Shown here: piece after piece, positions 7,508 to 15,306 of the stretch | Position numbering within the stretch: position 1 is the stretch's first letter | Layout of the letters: each line of letters starts with the position of its first letter | Origin: Peptococcaceae bacterium | Lineage (GTDB): Bacteria > Bacillota > Dehalobacteriia > UBA7702 | Assembly (NCBI GenBank): GCA_019415505.1 | Contig: DXZC01000006.1 | Span: 1-35,192 of the forward strand | Direction of reading: 5' to 3' | Length of the DNA stretch: 35,192 bases | Notes under the pieces: model-generated | What the model was told of the DNA's origin: nothing | The model's input: only the letters and a program-made list of their open reading frames with translations | Database searches by the model: none | Position numbers and translations under genes: made by a program

Positions 7508-7903
7508 ATGGATTGCAAAACCATCAAGGAATTATATAATATGCGCCCCCACCCCGAAGGCGGTTGGTTTGCGGAACTCTGGCAAAGCTCCCAAATCCTG
7601 GCGGGGAAAAGCCTGTGTTCTCAGATTTATTATTTGCTGGAAGCCCCGGAAACCTGCCAATGGCACCGCTTAACTTCCGAGGAGCTATGGCTTTTCCACC
7701 ACGGCGCGCCTCTAACCCTGTACTTAGGGGGCAATGGCCCGCGGCCAAGGGAGGAAAGCGCCGTTACCCTGGGGGAAAACCTGTTTCATTGCCTGGTACC
7801 GGCGGGACAATGGCAAAAGGCCGTTACCCAGGGTGAATTTACTTTAGTTTCCTGCGTGGTAACTCCGGCGTATCAGCGGGGGGACTGGGAAATGCTGGTG
7901 TAA
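7508..7903 (+). CDS. DUF985-type cupin protein
   Basis: A 131-residue single-domain cupin. The N-terminal MRPHPEGGWFAELWQSS, SQIYYLLEAPETCQWHRL-SEELWLFHHG-PLTLYL and the closing LVSCVVTPAYQRGDWEML match the DUF985 cupin family (yeast YML079w-like), whose biochemical role is unsettled. The start at ATG 7508 is set by a strong AAAGGAGGA at 7490-7498; an in-frame GTG at 7448 would add a basic 20-residue leader with no ribosome site. Short for the family, because the N-terminal helix is minimal. No partner nearby hints at a substrate. Confidence 0.8.
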   Translation: MDCKTIKELYNMRPHPEGGWFAELWQSSQILAGKSLCSQIYYLLEAPETCQWHRLTSEELWLFHHGAPLTLYLGGNGPRPREESAVTLGENLFHCLVPAGQWQKAVTQGEFTLVSCVVTPAYQRGDWEMLV

Positions 7904-7946
7904 ATCTCTTCAATATTATAATAGCTTTTAAGGAGATATAAATTAT

Positions 7947-8534
7947 ATGACCATTGCTTTATGTGTAGCCCTGGTAATAATCACCATCTATCTGGTATTG
8001 CGTTATTTTCGGATTAAAAATGATAGTAAGGATAAAGACTCACTAACGGAAGCCTACCTAAAAAAGGACTATGACCAATATCTAGCCATACTCAACTACA
8101 AGATAGGGCGAGCCGCCGACGTTAAGGACAAAAATATACTGGCCACCCTAAAAATCCAGGCTTACCTCCCCCAACGGGACTGGGACAAAGCCCAGGCCCT
8201 ATATGAGCAGGTTGACACAAAAAAATTACCCAAAAAAATTAAGCTGACCTTTCTCTGCCACTATATAACCATGCTGTATTTATCCGGCCAGGCTGATAAG
8301 GCCCAGGCTTTTGTCCAGACCAACCAAAAATTTTTAGAGGAAGGCCAGGGCAACAGCGGCTACAGCCTCTATTTAGATAGCTTTCAAGCTTTACAGGCTT
8401 TCGCGGACCAAGAATACGGCAAAGCCCAAGAGCTTTTCCGCGAATTGCAAAACCACCCCCAAGCCAATGATTTTTATCGAGAAATATTTGCCGAATACCT
8501 CACGAAAAGCCAGTCGCTCCAGGCCCCTGACTGA
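7947..8534 (+). CDS. Membrane-anchored TPR-like protein of unknown function
   Basis: 195 residues. An N-terminal transmembrane helix (about residues 2-20) is followed by a basic stop-transfer stretch and then helical pairs reminiscent of tetratricopeptide repeats: AYLPQRDWDKAQALYEQV, YLSGQADKAQAFV and FADQEYGKAQELFRELQ. Probably a scaffold facing the cytoplasm. RBS AAGGAGAT precedes ATG 7947. It lies 43 bp after the cupin gene and may be co-transcribed with it. I do not recognise a named family. Confidence 0.6.
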   Translation: MTIALCVALVIITIYLVLRYFRIKNDSKDKDSLTEAYLKKDYDQYLAILNYKIGRAADVKDKNILATLKIQAYLPQRDWDKAQALYEQVDTKKLPKKIKLTFLCHYITMLYLSGQADKAQAFVQTNQKFLEEGQGNSGYSLYLDSFQALQAFADQEYGKAQELFRELQNHPQANDFYREIFAEYLTKSQSLQAPD

Positions 8535-8543
8535 TAATTCATC

Positions 8544-8571
8544 GCTCCCTTATGCGCCAAGCTAAGGGGGC
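8544..8571 (+). terminator. Hairpin after the TPR-like gene, possible terminator
   Basis: A 9-bp stem (GCTCCCTTA / TAAGGGGGC, one G-U pair) with a 10-nt loop lies nine bases past the stop codon. It is followed by CTTGTCATTTA rather than a clean T run, so it may be a weak terminator. Confidence 0.45.
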
Positions 8572-8605
8572 CTTGTCATTTAGCCCCGAAAACTCGGCAA
8601 AAAGG

Positions 8606-8633
8606 TTGACAAGGGGGGCGTATTCATTATAAA
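8606..8633 (+). promoter_or_regulatory. Sigma-A promoter of ileS, embedded in inverted repeats
   Basis: TTGACA (8606-8611), 16-bp spacer, TATAAA (8628-8633), giving a leader of only about 50 nt before ATG 8693. The -10 is centred in a perfect ATTCATT-ATAA-AATGAAT inverted repeat (8622-8639). The -35 overlaps one arm of a CCTTGTCA / TGACAAGG repeat (8571-8578 and 8607-8614). These could be operator sites. Confidence 0.7.
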
Positions 8634-8692
8634 ATGAATGTTGATACCTAAATATATATGGGATTTCATAAATTGAAGGAGTTAAAGTAAAA

Positions 8693-11440
8693 ATGGACTA
8701 CAGCAAGACATTAAATCTGCCGGTAACCGATTTTCCCATGCGCGGCAATTTACCGAAAAAAGAACCTGATATTCTCAAAAAATGGGATGAAATGGATATT
8801 TATCATAAATCTTTAACAGCCAGAGAGGGCTGCCCCACCTTTATTCTCCATGACGGACCGCCCTACGCCAACGGCGATATTCATTTAGGCCATGCCCTCA
8901 ATAAAATTTTAAAGGATATCATTATAAAATACCATACTATGGCGGGGTTCCAAGCGCCGTATATTCCCGGCTGGGATACTCACGGTCTCCCCATTGAGCA
9001 AAGGGCTATTAAGGCCCTGGGGCTCAACCGCAAGGAAGCCTCGGTTACGGAATTTCGGGACAAATGCAAGGAATTCGCCTTAGAGTTTGTGGACATACAG
9101 AAAAAAGAATTCCAGCGTTTAGGCATACGGGCCGACTGGGACAACCCCTATATTACTTTAAAACCGGAATACGAAGCTGTGCAAATTGGCATTTTCGGGG
9201 AAATGGCCCAAAAAGGCTATATTTATAAGGGCCTAAAACCCGTTTACTGGTGTCCTAGCTGCGAAACAGCTTTAGCTGAGGCGGAAGTAGAATACGCCGA
9301 CCATAAAAGCCCTTCTATTTATGTTAAATTCGCCATTAAAGATAACAAAGGCAAGGTGCCGGCGGACGCCAAGTTTATAATTTGGACCACCACCCCTTGG
9401 ACCTTACCGGCCAACGTCGCGGTTTGCCTCAATAAAGATTTTACCTATTGCCTCCTGGAAGTGGGCGGGGAAAAGTGGATTGTGGGCAAGCCCCTGCTGG
9501 AATCCTTCCTGAAGGACGCGGAAATTGAAGATTATAAGATAATTCAGGAATACGCTGGCAGTGATTTAGAATATCTAACCTGCGTTCACCCTATTTTTGA
9601 CGATTTAGAAAGCCTGGTCATCTTAGGAGACCACGTTACCGATGAAGCCGGGACCGGCGCGGTACATACAGCCGGCGGCCACGGCGTAGACGACTTTAAT
9701 GTGGTCAAACTTTATGACCTGCCGATAGTTTCACCCTTGGATAATAGCGGCCGCTTTACTGCGGAAGGTCGTCACTTAGAAGGTCTAACCACCGATGAAG
9801 CCAATAAGGTTATTGTCAAGGAGTTAGATGAAGCTGGCAAGCTGATTAAACTCATATTCATTAAACACTCCTATCCCCACTGCTGGCGTTGCAAAAAACC
9901 GATTCTTTTCCGGGCCACAGAGCAGTGGTTCGCTTCTATTGACGATTTTCGGGCCACCGCTTTAGCGGAAATAGACAAGGTAAAATGGATACCCTCCTGG
10001 GGCCGGGACCGGATTTATAATATGATTCGCGACCGGGGGGATTGGTGTATCTCCCGCCAGCGCACCTGGGGCGTACCTATCCCCATTTTTTACTGCCAAG
10101 ACTGCGGCAAGCCCATTATCAACCAAGAAACCATCAGCCATTTACAAAAGCTCTTCCGGGAGGAAGGCGGTTCCCAAGTCTGGTTTGCCAGAGAGGCCCA
10201 GGATTTAATTCCCCCAGGCTTAACCTGCCCGGACTGCGGCAGCCAGAAATTCCGCAAGGAAACCGATATTATGGACGTGTGGTTCGATTCCGGCAGCAGC
10301 TTTGCCGCTGTAATTGAAAATAATCCGGCAATTAAAGGCGATATTGACCTTTATTTGGAGGGTAGCGACCAACACCGGGGCTGGTTTAATTCCTCGCTCT
10401 CTATTTCTGTGGCCACCAGGGGCAAAGCGCCCTACAAAAGCGTGCTTACCCACGGTTTCCTCGTGGATGAGCAAGGTCATAAACAATCGAAATCCCAGGG
10501 CAACACCGTGGACCCTCTAAAGGTAACTAAAGAAATGGGCGCCGACGTTTTGCGCCTGTGGGTAGCCTCGGCGGATTACCGTAACGACCTGGCCAATTCC
10601 CCCGCCATTATGAAGCAGGTTTCCGAAGCCTACCGCAAAATCAGAAATACCGTGCGCTTCCTCATGGGCAATCTTTACGATTTCGATTACCAGCAGGACG
10701 CCGTGGCCTATGAGGAAATGGGCGAACTGGATCAATATGCCCTGCACCTCTTAAAAGACCTCAACGACAAAGTGCTCAAAGCCTACGATGATTATGAATT
10801 CCATGTGGTATTCCATAGCCTGCACCACTTCTGCGTGGTGGATATGAGCGCCTTTTATCTGGATATTCTCAAGGACCGCCTCTATGTATCCACCCAGGAC
10901 GCTAAGAGCAGAAGGGCGGCGCAAACTGTATTTTACGAAATTTTACAGGTACTGGTGCGGCTTCTCATGCCGATTCTGGCCTTTACCACGGAAGAAATCT
11001 GGAGCTACATTAGAAAAGAGGGGGAACCCGAAAGCGTACAGCTGCTCGCAGCCCCCAAGGTAGACGCTAAATATAACAATCCCGCTTTAGCCGCTAAATG
11101 GGAAGGGATTATAGCTATCAGAGAGGAAGTTGCCAAGGTCCTAGAGGAAGCCAGAAGAGATAAAGTCATCGGCCATTCCTTAGACGCGGCGGTAAAGCTG
11201 ACTCTGGAGCCGGAAGGCTATCAGCTCTTAGAGGGCTTAGATAATTTAGCTGATATTTTCATCGTCTCCGCCGCCACAGTACAACCGGGAAGCGAGAGAA
11301 AAATTGAAGTAACCGCGGCGCCGGGTCAAAAATGCCAGCGCTGCTGGAAATATGATGAAGCCACCAATGAAGACGAGCTATGCCCGACCTGCGCGCAGGT
11401 AGTGGCAACCCTGGATCTCAGTACAGGCGAAGAAGGGTAA
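8693..11440 (+). CDS. ileS: Isoleucyl-tRNA synthetase
   Basis: Charges tRNA-Ile with isoleucine. It is 915 residues, the normal length for bacterial IleRS. Class I signatures are HDGPPYANGDIHLGH (HIGH = H64-L-G-H67) and the second signature at 597-601, which reads KQSKS in place of KMSKS. The editing (CP1) domain carries FIIWTTTPWTLPANVAV and the T-rich/GTGAVH region. WCISRQRTWGVPIP, DVWFDSGSS and a C-terminal zinc knuckle (C881, C884, C897, C900) identify IleRS rather than ValRS or LeuRS. RBS GAAGGAG sits before ATG 8693. The ACT-domain and UPF0210 genes follow closely. No T-box fits in the short leader. Confidence 0.97.
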   Translation: MDYSKTLNLPVTDFPMRGNLPKKEPDILKKWDEMDIYHKSLTAREGCPTFILHDGPPYANGDIHLGHALNKILKDIIIKYHTMAGFQAPYIPGWDTHGLPIEQRAIKALGLNRKEASVTEFRDKCKEFALEFVDIQKKEFQRLGIRADWDNPYITLKPEYEAVQIGIFGEMAQKGYIYKGLKPVYWCPSCETALAEAEVEYADHKSPSIYVKFAIKDNKGKVPADAKFIIWTTTPWTLPANVAVCLNKDFTYCLLEVGGEKWIVGKPLLESFLKDAEIEDYKIIQEYAGSDLEYLTCVHPIFDDLESLVILGDHVTDEAGTGAVHTAGGHGVDDFNVVKLYDLPIVSPLDNSGRFTAEGRHLEGLTTDEANKVIVKELDEAGKLIKLIFIKHSYPHCWRCKKPILFRATEQWFASIDDFRATALAEIDKVKWIPSWGRDRIYNMIRDRGDWCISRQRTWGVPIPIFYCQDCGKPIINQETISHLQKLFREEGGSQVWFAREAQDLIPPGLTCPDCGSQKFRKETDIMDVWFDSGSSFAAVIENNPAIKGDIDLYLEGSDQHRGWFNSSLSISVATRGKAPYKSVLTHGFLVDEQGHKQSKSQGNTVDPLKVTKEMGADVLRLWVASADYRNDLANSPAIMKQVSEAYRKIRNTVRFLMGNLYDFDYQQDAVAYEEMGELDQYALHLLKDLNDKVLKAYDDYEFHVVFHSLHHFCVVDMSAFYLDILKDRLYVSTQDAKSRRAAQTVFYEILQVLVRLLMPILAFTTEEIWSYIRKEGEPESVQLLAAPKVDAKYNNPALAAKWEGIIAIREEVAKVLEEARRDKVIGHSLDAAVKLTLEPEGYQLLEGLDNLADIFIVSAATVQPGSERKIEVTAAPGQKCQRCWKYDEATNEDELCPTCAQVVATLDLSTGEEG

Positions 11441-11459
11441 AAGCGTAAAGGAGAAGGTT

Positions 11460-11735
11460 ATGAAAGGCAGAATTATAGTAACTGTTTTAGGCAGCGACAA
11501 GGTAGGCATTACAGCCAGGGTTACCGCTGTATTAGCCGAGAATAATATCAATATTTTAGATATTAACCAAACTATCATGCAGGATATTTTCACCATGATT
11601 ATGCTCTGCGATATGGAAAACTCACGCGTTGAGCTGAGTGAACTACAGGCAAAGCTGAACGAAGCCGGCGCGGAAATTGGCATGACCATTCAGGCCCAGC
11701 ATGAAGAAATCTTCACCTATATGCATAGAATTTGA
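11460..11735 (+). CDS. ACT-domain protein (UPF0237)
   Basis: A 91-residue protein made of a single ACT fold: RIIVTVLGSDKVGITARVTAVLAENNINILDINQTIMQDIFTMIM is the canonical beta-alpha-beta ligand-binding half. ACT domains bind amino acids and act as sensors; the ligand of UPF0237 is not established. It starts 19 bp after ileS with AAAGGAGA, and the UPF0210 gene begins nine bases after its stop. This ACT/UPF0210 pair recurs in many bacteria, suggesting the two proteins work together. Confidence 0.9.
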   Translation: MKGRIIVTVLGSDKVGITARVTAVLAENNINILDINQTIMQDIFTMIMLCDMENSRVELSELQAKLNEAGAEIGMTIQAQHEEIFTYMHRI

Positions 11736-11744
11736 GGTAAAGAA

Positions 11745-13112
11745 ATGACGATCAACATCAACCGTATGGAAATACTGGAAACCATTCGCATGGTACAGTC
11801 GGAAAATCTTGACGTCCGCACTATCACCATGGGCATAAGCCTGCGGGACTGCTGCCATAGCGAGGCCAAAGTCGCCGCCCAGAAAATTTACGATAAGATC
11901 TGCGCCCAAGCGGAAAACTTGGTGACAGTAGGCGAAAGCATTGGCCGGGATTTTGGCATTCCCATTGTGAACAAGCGAATCTCCGTAACCCCCATTGCCC
12001 TGATTGCTGAATCCAGCGAGACAGAGGATTATACTATCTTTGCCAAAGCCTTGGATGACGCGGCTAAAAACGTGGGCGTTAACTTTATCGGCGGTTTTTC
12101 CGCCCTGGTGCACAAGGGAGCCACCAAAGGGGACTTAAAGCTGATAAAAAGCATTCCCCAAGCCCTGGCTGAAACAGATTGCGTTTGCTCCTCAGTCAAT
12201 ATTGGCACTACTAAAGCGGGCATTAACATGGACGCGGTTTTGTATATGGGCCAAATAATTAAGGACACAGCGGAGCTCACCAAGGCAGAGGACGGCTTAG
12301 GCTGCGCCAAGCTGGTAGTTTTTTGCAACGTGCCGGAGGATAATCCCTTTATGGCCGGGGCCTTTCACGGCATTGGCGAACCGGAAACCGTCATCAATAT
12401 GGGGGTTAGCGGTCCCGGCGTAGTATTGAGCGCCATAAAAGACCAACCAAAGCTATCCATTGGCGAAATAGCCAATATCATTAAAAAGACGGCCTTTAAA
12501 ATAACTCGTACCGGGGAATTGGTAGGCCGTGAAGCGGCAAAACGCTTAAACGTACCCTTTGGCATAGTTGATTTATCCCTAGCTCCCACCCCGGCTATAG
12601 GCGACAGCGTTGCCGATATCTTGGAAGCCATGGGCCTGGAAAAATGCGGCTGCCCCGGCACTACAGCAGCTTTGGCAATATTAAACGACGCGGTGAAAAA
12701 AGGCGGCTCCATGGCCTCCTCCCATGTTGGCGGCTTAAGCGGCGCCTTTATACCTGTAAGTGAGGACGCCGGCATGATCAGCGCGGCGGAAGCCGGTTGT
12801 TTAAGCCTGGAAAAGCTAGAGGCCATGACAGCGGTTTGCTCCGTGGGGCTGGATATGATCACCGTACCCGGGGACACCAGCGCCGAAACCATTGCCGCCA
12901 TAATTGCTGATGAAGCAGCCATTGGCATGATAAATAACAAAACCACCGCTGTGAGGGTTATTCCCGCCCCTGGCAAAAAAGAGGGGGACCGGGTAGAATT
13001 TGGCGGTCTGCTGGGTTACGGACCGGTAATGGCTGTTAACCAATGGCGGCCCGACGTCTTTGTTCACCGGGGCGGTCGGATTCCGGCACCCATTAAAAGC
13101 CTGAATAACTAA
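11745..13112 (+). CDS. UPF0210 / DUF711 (PFL-like) family protein
   Basis: A 455-residue soluble protein of the DUF711/UPF0210 family. Typical stretches are NLDVRTITMGISLRDC, FIGGFSALVHKG, GVNFIGG, VCSSVNIGTTKAGINMDAV, GAFHGIGEPETVINMGVSGPGV and the C-terminal NNKTTAVRVIPAPGKKEGD. The family has an alpha/beta-barrel fold distantly related to glycyl-radical enzymes, but I see no C-terminal glycyl-radical motif, and its activity is unknown. It is the natural partner of the ACT protein just upstream (nine-base gap, RBS GAGGT). Full length by family standards. Confidence 0.9.
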   Translation: MTININRMEILETIRMVQSENLDVRTITMGISLRDCCHSEAKVAAQKIYDKICAQAENLVTVGESIGRDFGIPIVNKRISVTPIALIAESSETEDYTIFAKALDDAAKNVGVNFIGGFSALVHKGATKGDLKLIKSIPQALAETDCVCSSVNIGTTKAGINMDAVLYMGQIIKDTAELTKAEDGLGCAKLVVFCNVPEDNPFMAGAFHGIGEPETVINMGVSGPGVVLSAIKDQPKLSIGEIANIIKKTAFKITRTGELVGREAAKRLNVPFGIVDLSLAPTPAIGDSVADILEAMGLEKCGCPGTTAALAILNDAVKKGGSMASSHVGGLSGAFIPVSEDAGMISAAEAGCLSLEKLEAMTAVCSVGLDMITVPGDTSAETIAAIIADEAAIGMINNKTTAVRVIPAPGKKEGDRVEFGGLLGYGPVMAVNQWRPDVFVHRGGRIPAPIKSLNN

Positions 13113-13142
13113 CCAACTCCCATTACTAGACTACCTTATTAA

Positions 13143-13167
13143 AGCGGCGCTCCCTGAGAACGCCGCT
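13143..13167 (+). terminator. GC-rich hairpin after the UPF0210 gene, possible terminator
   Basis: A perfect 7-bp stem (AGCGGCG / CGCCGCT) with an 11-nt loop lies 31 bp after the stop codon. The following bases, caataatctg, do not form a U tract, so termination would be weak or would need a factor. Confidence 0.45.
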
Positions 13168-13183
13168 CAATAATCTGCCCCTG

Positions 13184-13242
13184 GGTTTGAGTTAGTAACC
13201 GAACTAGCCACCGCAACTGTGAGGAGGCCAACTTCTCAAACC
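13184..13242 (+). ncRNA. Candidate structured leader of the lipoprotein genes
   Basis: An 8-bp outer helix (GGTTTGAG 13184-13191 with CTCAAACC 13235-13242) encloses a TAGT-AACCGA-ACTA mini-hairpin (13193-13206) and a second arm containing CCGCAACTGTGA (13211-13222), flanked by GCC and GGC. That 12-base word matches the most conserved core of cobalamin riboswitches (CCCGCAACTGTGA), but the remaining riboswitch elements are not found. It ends about 20 nt before the ribosome site of the first lipoprotein gene. I call it a possible cis-regulatory RNA of unknown type. Confidence 0.35.
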
Positions 13243-13275
13243 TCTACCTTTTAGTTTACCGGAAAGGGGGATAAT

Positions 13276-14124
13276 ATGAAAAAAATTGCCTTACTTTGCT
13301 GCCTTATCACCCTGGTCGGGGCCTTTGTATTTAGCGGCTGTAGCAATGATAAACCCTTGCTAACCAAGGCGAGGGAAAATATACACGAGGTAAAATCCCT
13401 GTCTTACAACACGGAAACCGCGACTATTGCCACCTTAACCGAGAACGGCCAAGTAGAGGAAATAAATTTTGTTGGCGCTGGCACTAATAAAACCACCCTG
13501 GAACCCTTGGCAACCTCCAAGTATCTGAGGGTAAAATCCGGCGACGAAATATATGATATTATCGCCTATGGCCAAAAGGAAAACAATAGCTTTGTTCTTT
13601 ATACTAACACCTCGGGAACCTGGCAAAAGAGCGCCATGTCGTTGGGGCAGTTGTCAGCCTTGACCGGCAGCCCTTCTGCGGTAGAAATTTGCCTGCAAAC
13701 AGCCAGCAATCTTACACCCGCCGGGGAAGGGGTAATAAACGGCAGAAAAGCGGTAAAATACACTGGCAGCATTAAGGGCGCTACTTTAGCCGCTTTTAAC
13801 CAGGCCCTGCCGGAAATAACCGAGCAAATTATCAACTGCGGCCTGGAACCCCAGGAGCTGTCTAAGCTTTACCAGAAGGCTGAAGATGTTAAGGTAACCT
13901 TCTGGCTTGACCAAAAATCTTTTTTACCTTTACAATATGACTTTGATATGGTAAAGTTTATGCAAAGCCTAGTAGTAATAGCCCAGGAAAAGGGTATAAC
14001 TCCGGCTGGCGCACAATATGATATTGAGAAAGCTTTTACGACAATAACCTTTACCGGTTACAACAATGTAGACAGTATTGAGGTACCTTCGATAGTTCAA
14101 GAAGCAGTTAATATCGGTTCATAA
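13276..14124 (+). CDS. Lipoprotein, DUF6612-like, copy 1
   Basis: A 282-residue exported lipoprotein. The signal peptide MKKIALLCCL... ends at Cys22 (VFSGC), the lipidated residue. The mature part begins with a LTKARENIHEVKSLSYNTET segment, then alternating beta strands with an EGVINGRKAVKYTG-type motif and a closing TFTGYNNVDSIEVP. This layout resembles LppX/LprG-like or DUF6612 lipoproteins of Bacillota, in which a half-barrel may bind a lipid or cell-wall component; function is unproven. RBS GGAAAGGGGG. Copy 2 follows after 25 bp and shares the plan and the GYxNVDSIxxP ending, so the pair arose by duplication. Confidence 0.7.
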   Translation: MKKIALLCCLITLVGAFVFSGCSNDKPLLTKARENIHEVKSLSYNTETATIATLTENGQVEEINFVGAGTNKTTLEPLATSKYLRVKSGDEIYDIIAYGQKENNSFVLYTNTSGTWQKSAMSLGQLSALTGSPSAVEICLQTASNLTPAGEGVINGRKAVKYTGSIKGATLAAFNQALPEITEQIINCGLEPQELSKLYQKAEDVKVTFWLDQKSFLPLQYDFDMVKFMQSLVVIAQEKGITPAGAQYDIEKAFTTITFTGYNNVDSIEVPSIVQEAVNIGS

Positions 14125-14149
14125 CCGAAAAAATAAAGGAGATTCTCAC

Positions 14150-15076
14150 ATGAAGAAAAAGATTATGTTACTCTGCCTCGTTGCTCTTCTGTCTTTAGCG
14201 GCCTTAGCCGGCTGCGGCAAAGAGGAGGCCCAGGAAGAAGCTACTGCCGGTGAAAACATGATAGCCCAAGCTATTGAAAATACCGAAAAGGTTGCTTCCG
14301 GTACCTATGATATGACCATGGATATGGCTATGAGCATAACTGTTGACGGTCAGCAGCAGGACTTAAACATGACCTCCACCGGGAATGTACAGTACATTGC
14401 CGAGCCTATGACTATGGCCCTGACCATGAATATGGATATGGGTGAACTTGGCTCCCAAGAAACCCAAGGCTATGGCGAAGTAGTGGACGACGACTTTCTC
14501 CTCTATAACTCTGTCGATGTAGACGGTAACACAACCTGGTATAAGCAGAATATGGGTAGCGCCGCGGAAATGCAGCAATACAATGCCGCCAGCAACATGG
14601 ATATTTATCTCAATTCCATGAAAAACTTCACCGAAGAAGGTGTGGAACAGGTTAACGGCAGCGAAGCCACTAAATTCACCGGCGTAATTAACGGCGACGA
14701 CTTGCAAGCGGCAATCGACGGCATGGCCGGTTTAAGCGACCAACTGTCCGGCTTGGGACTGGACGAAGATACCTTGTCTAGCTTATATGCCGATGCTGGG
14801 GATCTCAACATCTCCCTCTGGATTGACAATAAAAGCGTCCTACCTGTTAAGTATGAAATGGATATGACCCAATTAATGCAAAATATTATGACTAAACTTC
14901 TTGAAGGAACTGAAGGTATTGACATGACTTACGAAATCAGCAATATGTTCATGTCCATGACAGTTACAGGTTATGATAATGTAGACAGTATTGATATTCC
15001 TGAAGAAGCCCGCAACGCCCAGGATTTAACCGCTCTCACAGAGGATGGCGCTGATGCCGCTACAGAAGGTGAATAA
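14150..15076 (+). CDS. Lipoprotein, DUF6612-like, copy 2 (methionine-rich)
   Basis: A 308-residue paralogue of the preceding gene. The lipobox LAGC places the lipidated Cys at residue 22, followed by an acidic linker. The mature domain repeats the same order: MIAQAIENTEKVASGTYDMTMDM, a VNGSEATKFTGVINGDD motif, SLWIDNKSVLPVKYEMDM and TVTGYDNVDSIDIP. It is notably rich in methionine on alternating positions (MTMDMAMS, MTMALTMNMDMG), as in exposed beta strands. The C-terminus is acidic (DGADAATEGE). RBS AAGGAGA. The strong terminator at 15097-15130 closes the transcript. Confidence 0.7.
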   Translation: MKKKIMLLCLVALLSLAALAGCGKEEAQEEATAGENMIAQAIENTEKVASGTYDMTMDMAMSITVDGQQQDLNMTSTGNVQYIAEPMTMALTMNMDMGELGSQETQGYGEVVDDDFLLYNSVDVDGNTTWYKQNMGSAAEMQQYNAASNMDIYLNSMKNFTEEGVEQVNGSEATKFTGVINGDDLQAAIDGMAGLSDQLSGLGLDEDTLSSLYADAGDLNISLWIDNKSVLPVKYEMDMTQLMQNIMTKLLEGTEGIDMTYEISNMFMSMTVTGYDNVDSIDIPEEARNAQDLTALTEDGADAATEGE

Positions 15077-15096
15077 GGCTAACAACTAATAATGTA

Positions 15097-15130
15097 AACA
15101 GGCCCCGGCGTTAAAACCGGGGCCTGTTTT
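15097..15130 (+). terminator. Strong intrinsic terminator of the lipoprotein transcript
   Basis: A 12-bp perfect stem (AACAGGCCCCGG / CCGGGGCCTGTT) with an 8-nt loop ends in TTTT, 20 bp past the stop codon. Confidence 0.92.
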
Positions 15131-15141
15131 CTAGTTTGTAG

Positions 15142-15169
15142 AACCTCTAGAGTCTAGACTCTAGAGGTT
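15142..15169. repeat. Perfect 28-bp palindrome
   Basis: From AACC to GGTT the sequence equals its own reverse complement. Each arm holds CTCTAGAG, itself a palindrome, around a central GTCTAGAC. It lies between two convergent terminators and has no loop or T tract typical of a terminator. Confidence 0.9.
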
Positions 15170-15219
15170 AAAACTTTTAAGATATGATTATAATAGCGTT
15201 AAGACACAATAGCGCAGTT

Positions 15220-15248
15220 AAAAAGTCCCCCAAATTGGGGGACTTTTT
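15220..15248 (-). terminator. Bidirectional terminator of the PBP/SEDS genes
   Basis: AAAAAGTCCCCC pairs with GGGGGACTTTTT around a 5-nt loop. The symmetrical A and T runs allow termination from either side. On the minus strand it lies 59 bp past the stop codon of the transpeptidase gene. Confidence 0.88.
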
Positions 15249-15306
15249 GCTCTATTAATCTGGGCCATGAGCAGCTTAATAAACCGCTCAAAAGCCATTT
15301 ATTCTT

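Noticed and set aside
8535..8692. A T-box riboswitch before ileS
   Set aside because: The promoter is at 8606-8633, leaving about 50 nt of leader, and no T-box sequence (such as GGGTGGNACCGCG) is present.
12365..12976. 203-residue minus-strand ORF opposite the UPF0210 gene
   Set aside because: Low-complexity Ala/Ser/Met composition expected from antisense of a GC-rich coding frame; no supporting signals.
13113..13275. A complete cobalamin riboswitch
   Set aside because: Only the CCGCAACTGTGA core is seen; the GGTG box, the second conserved box and overall length are missing. Kept as a candidate leader only.
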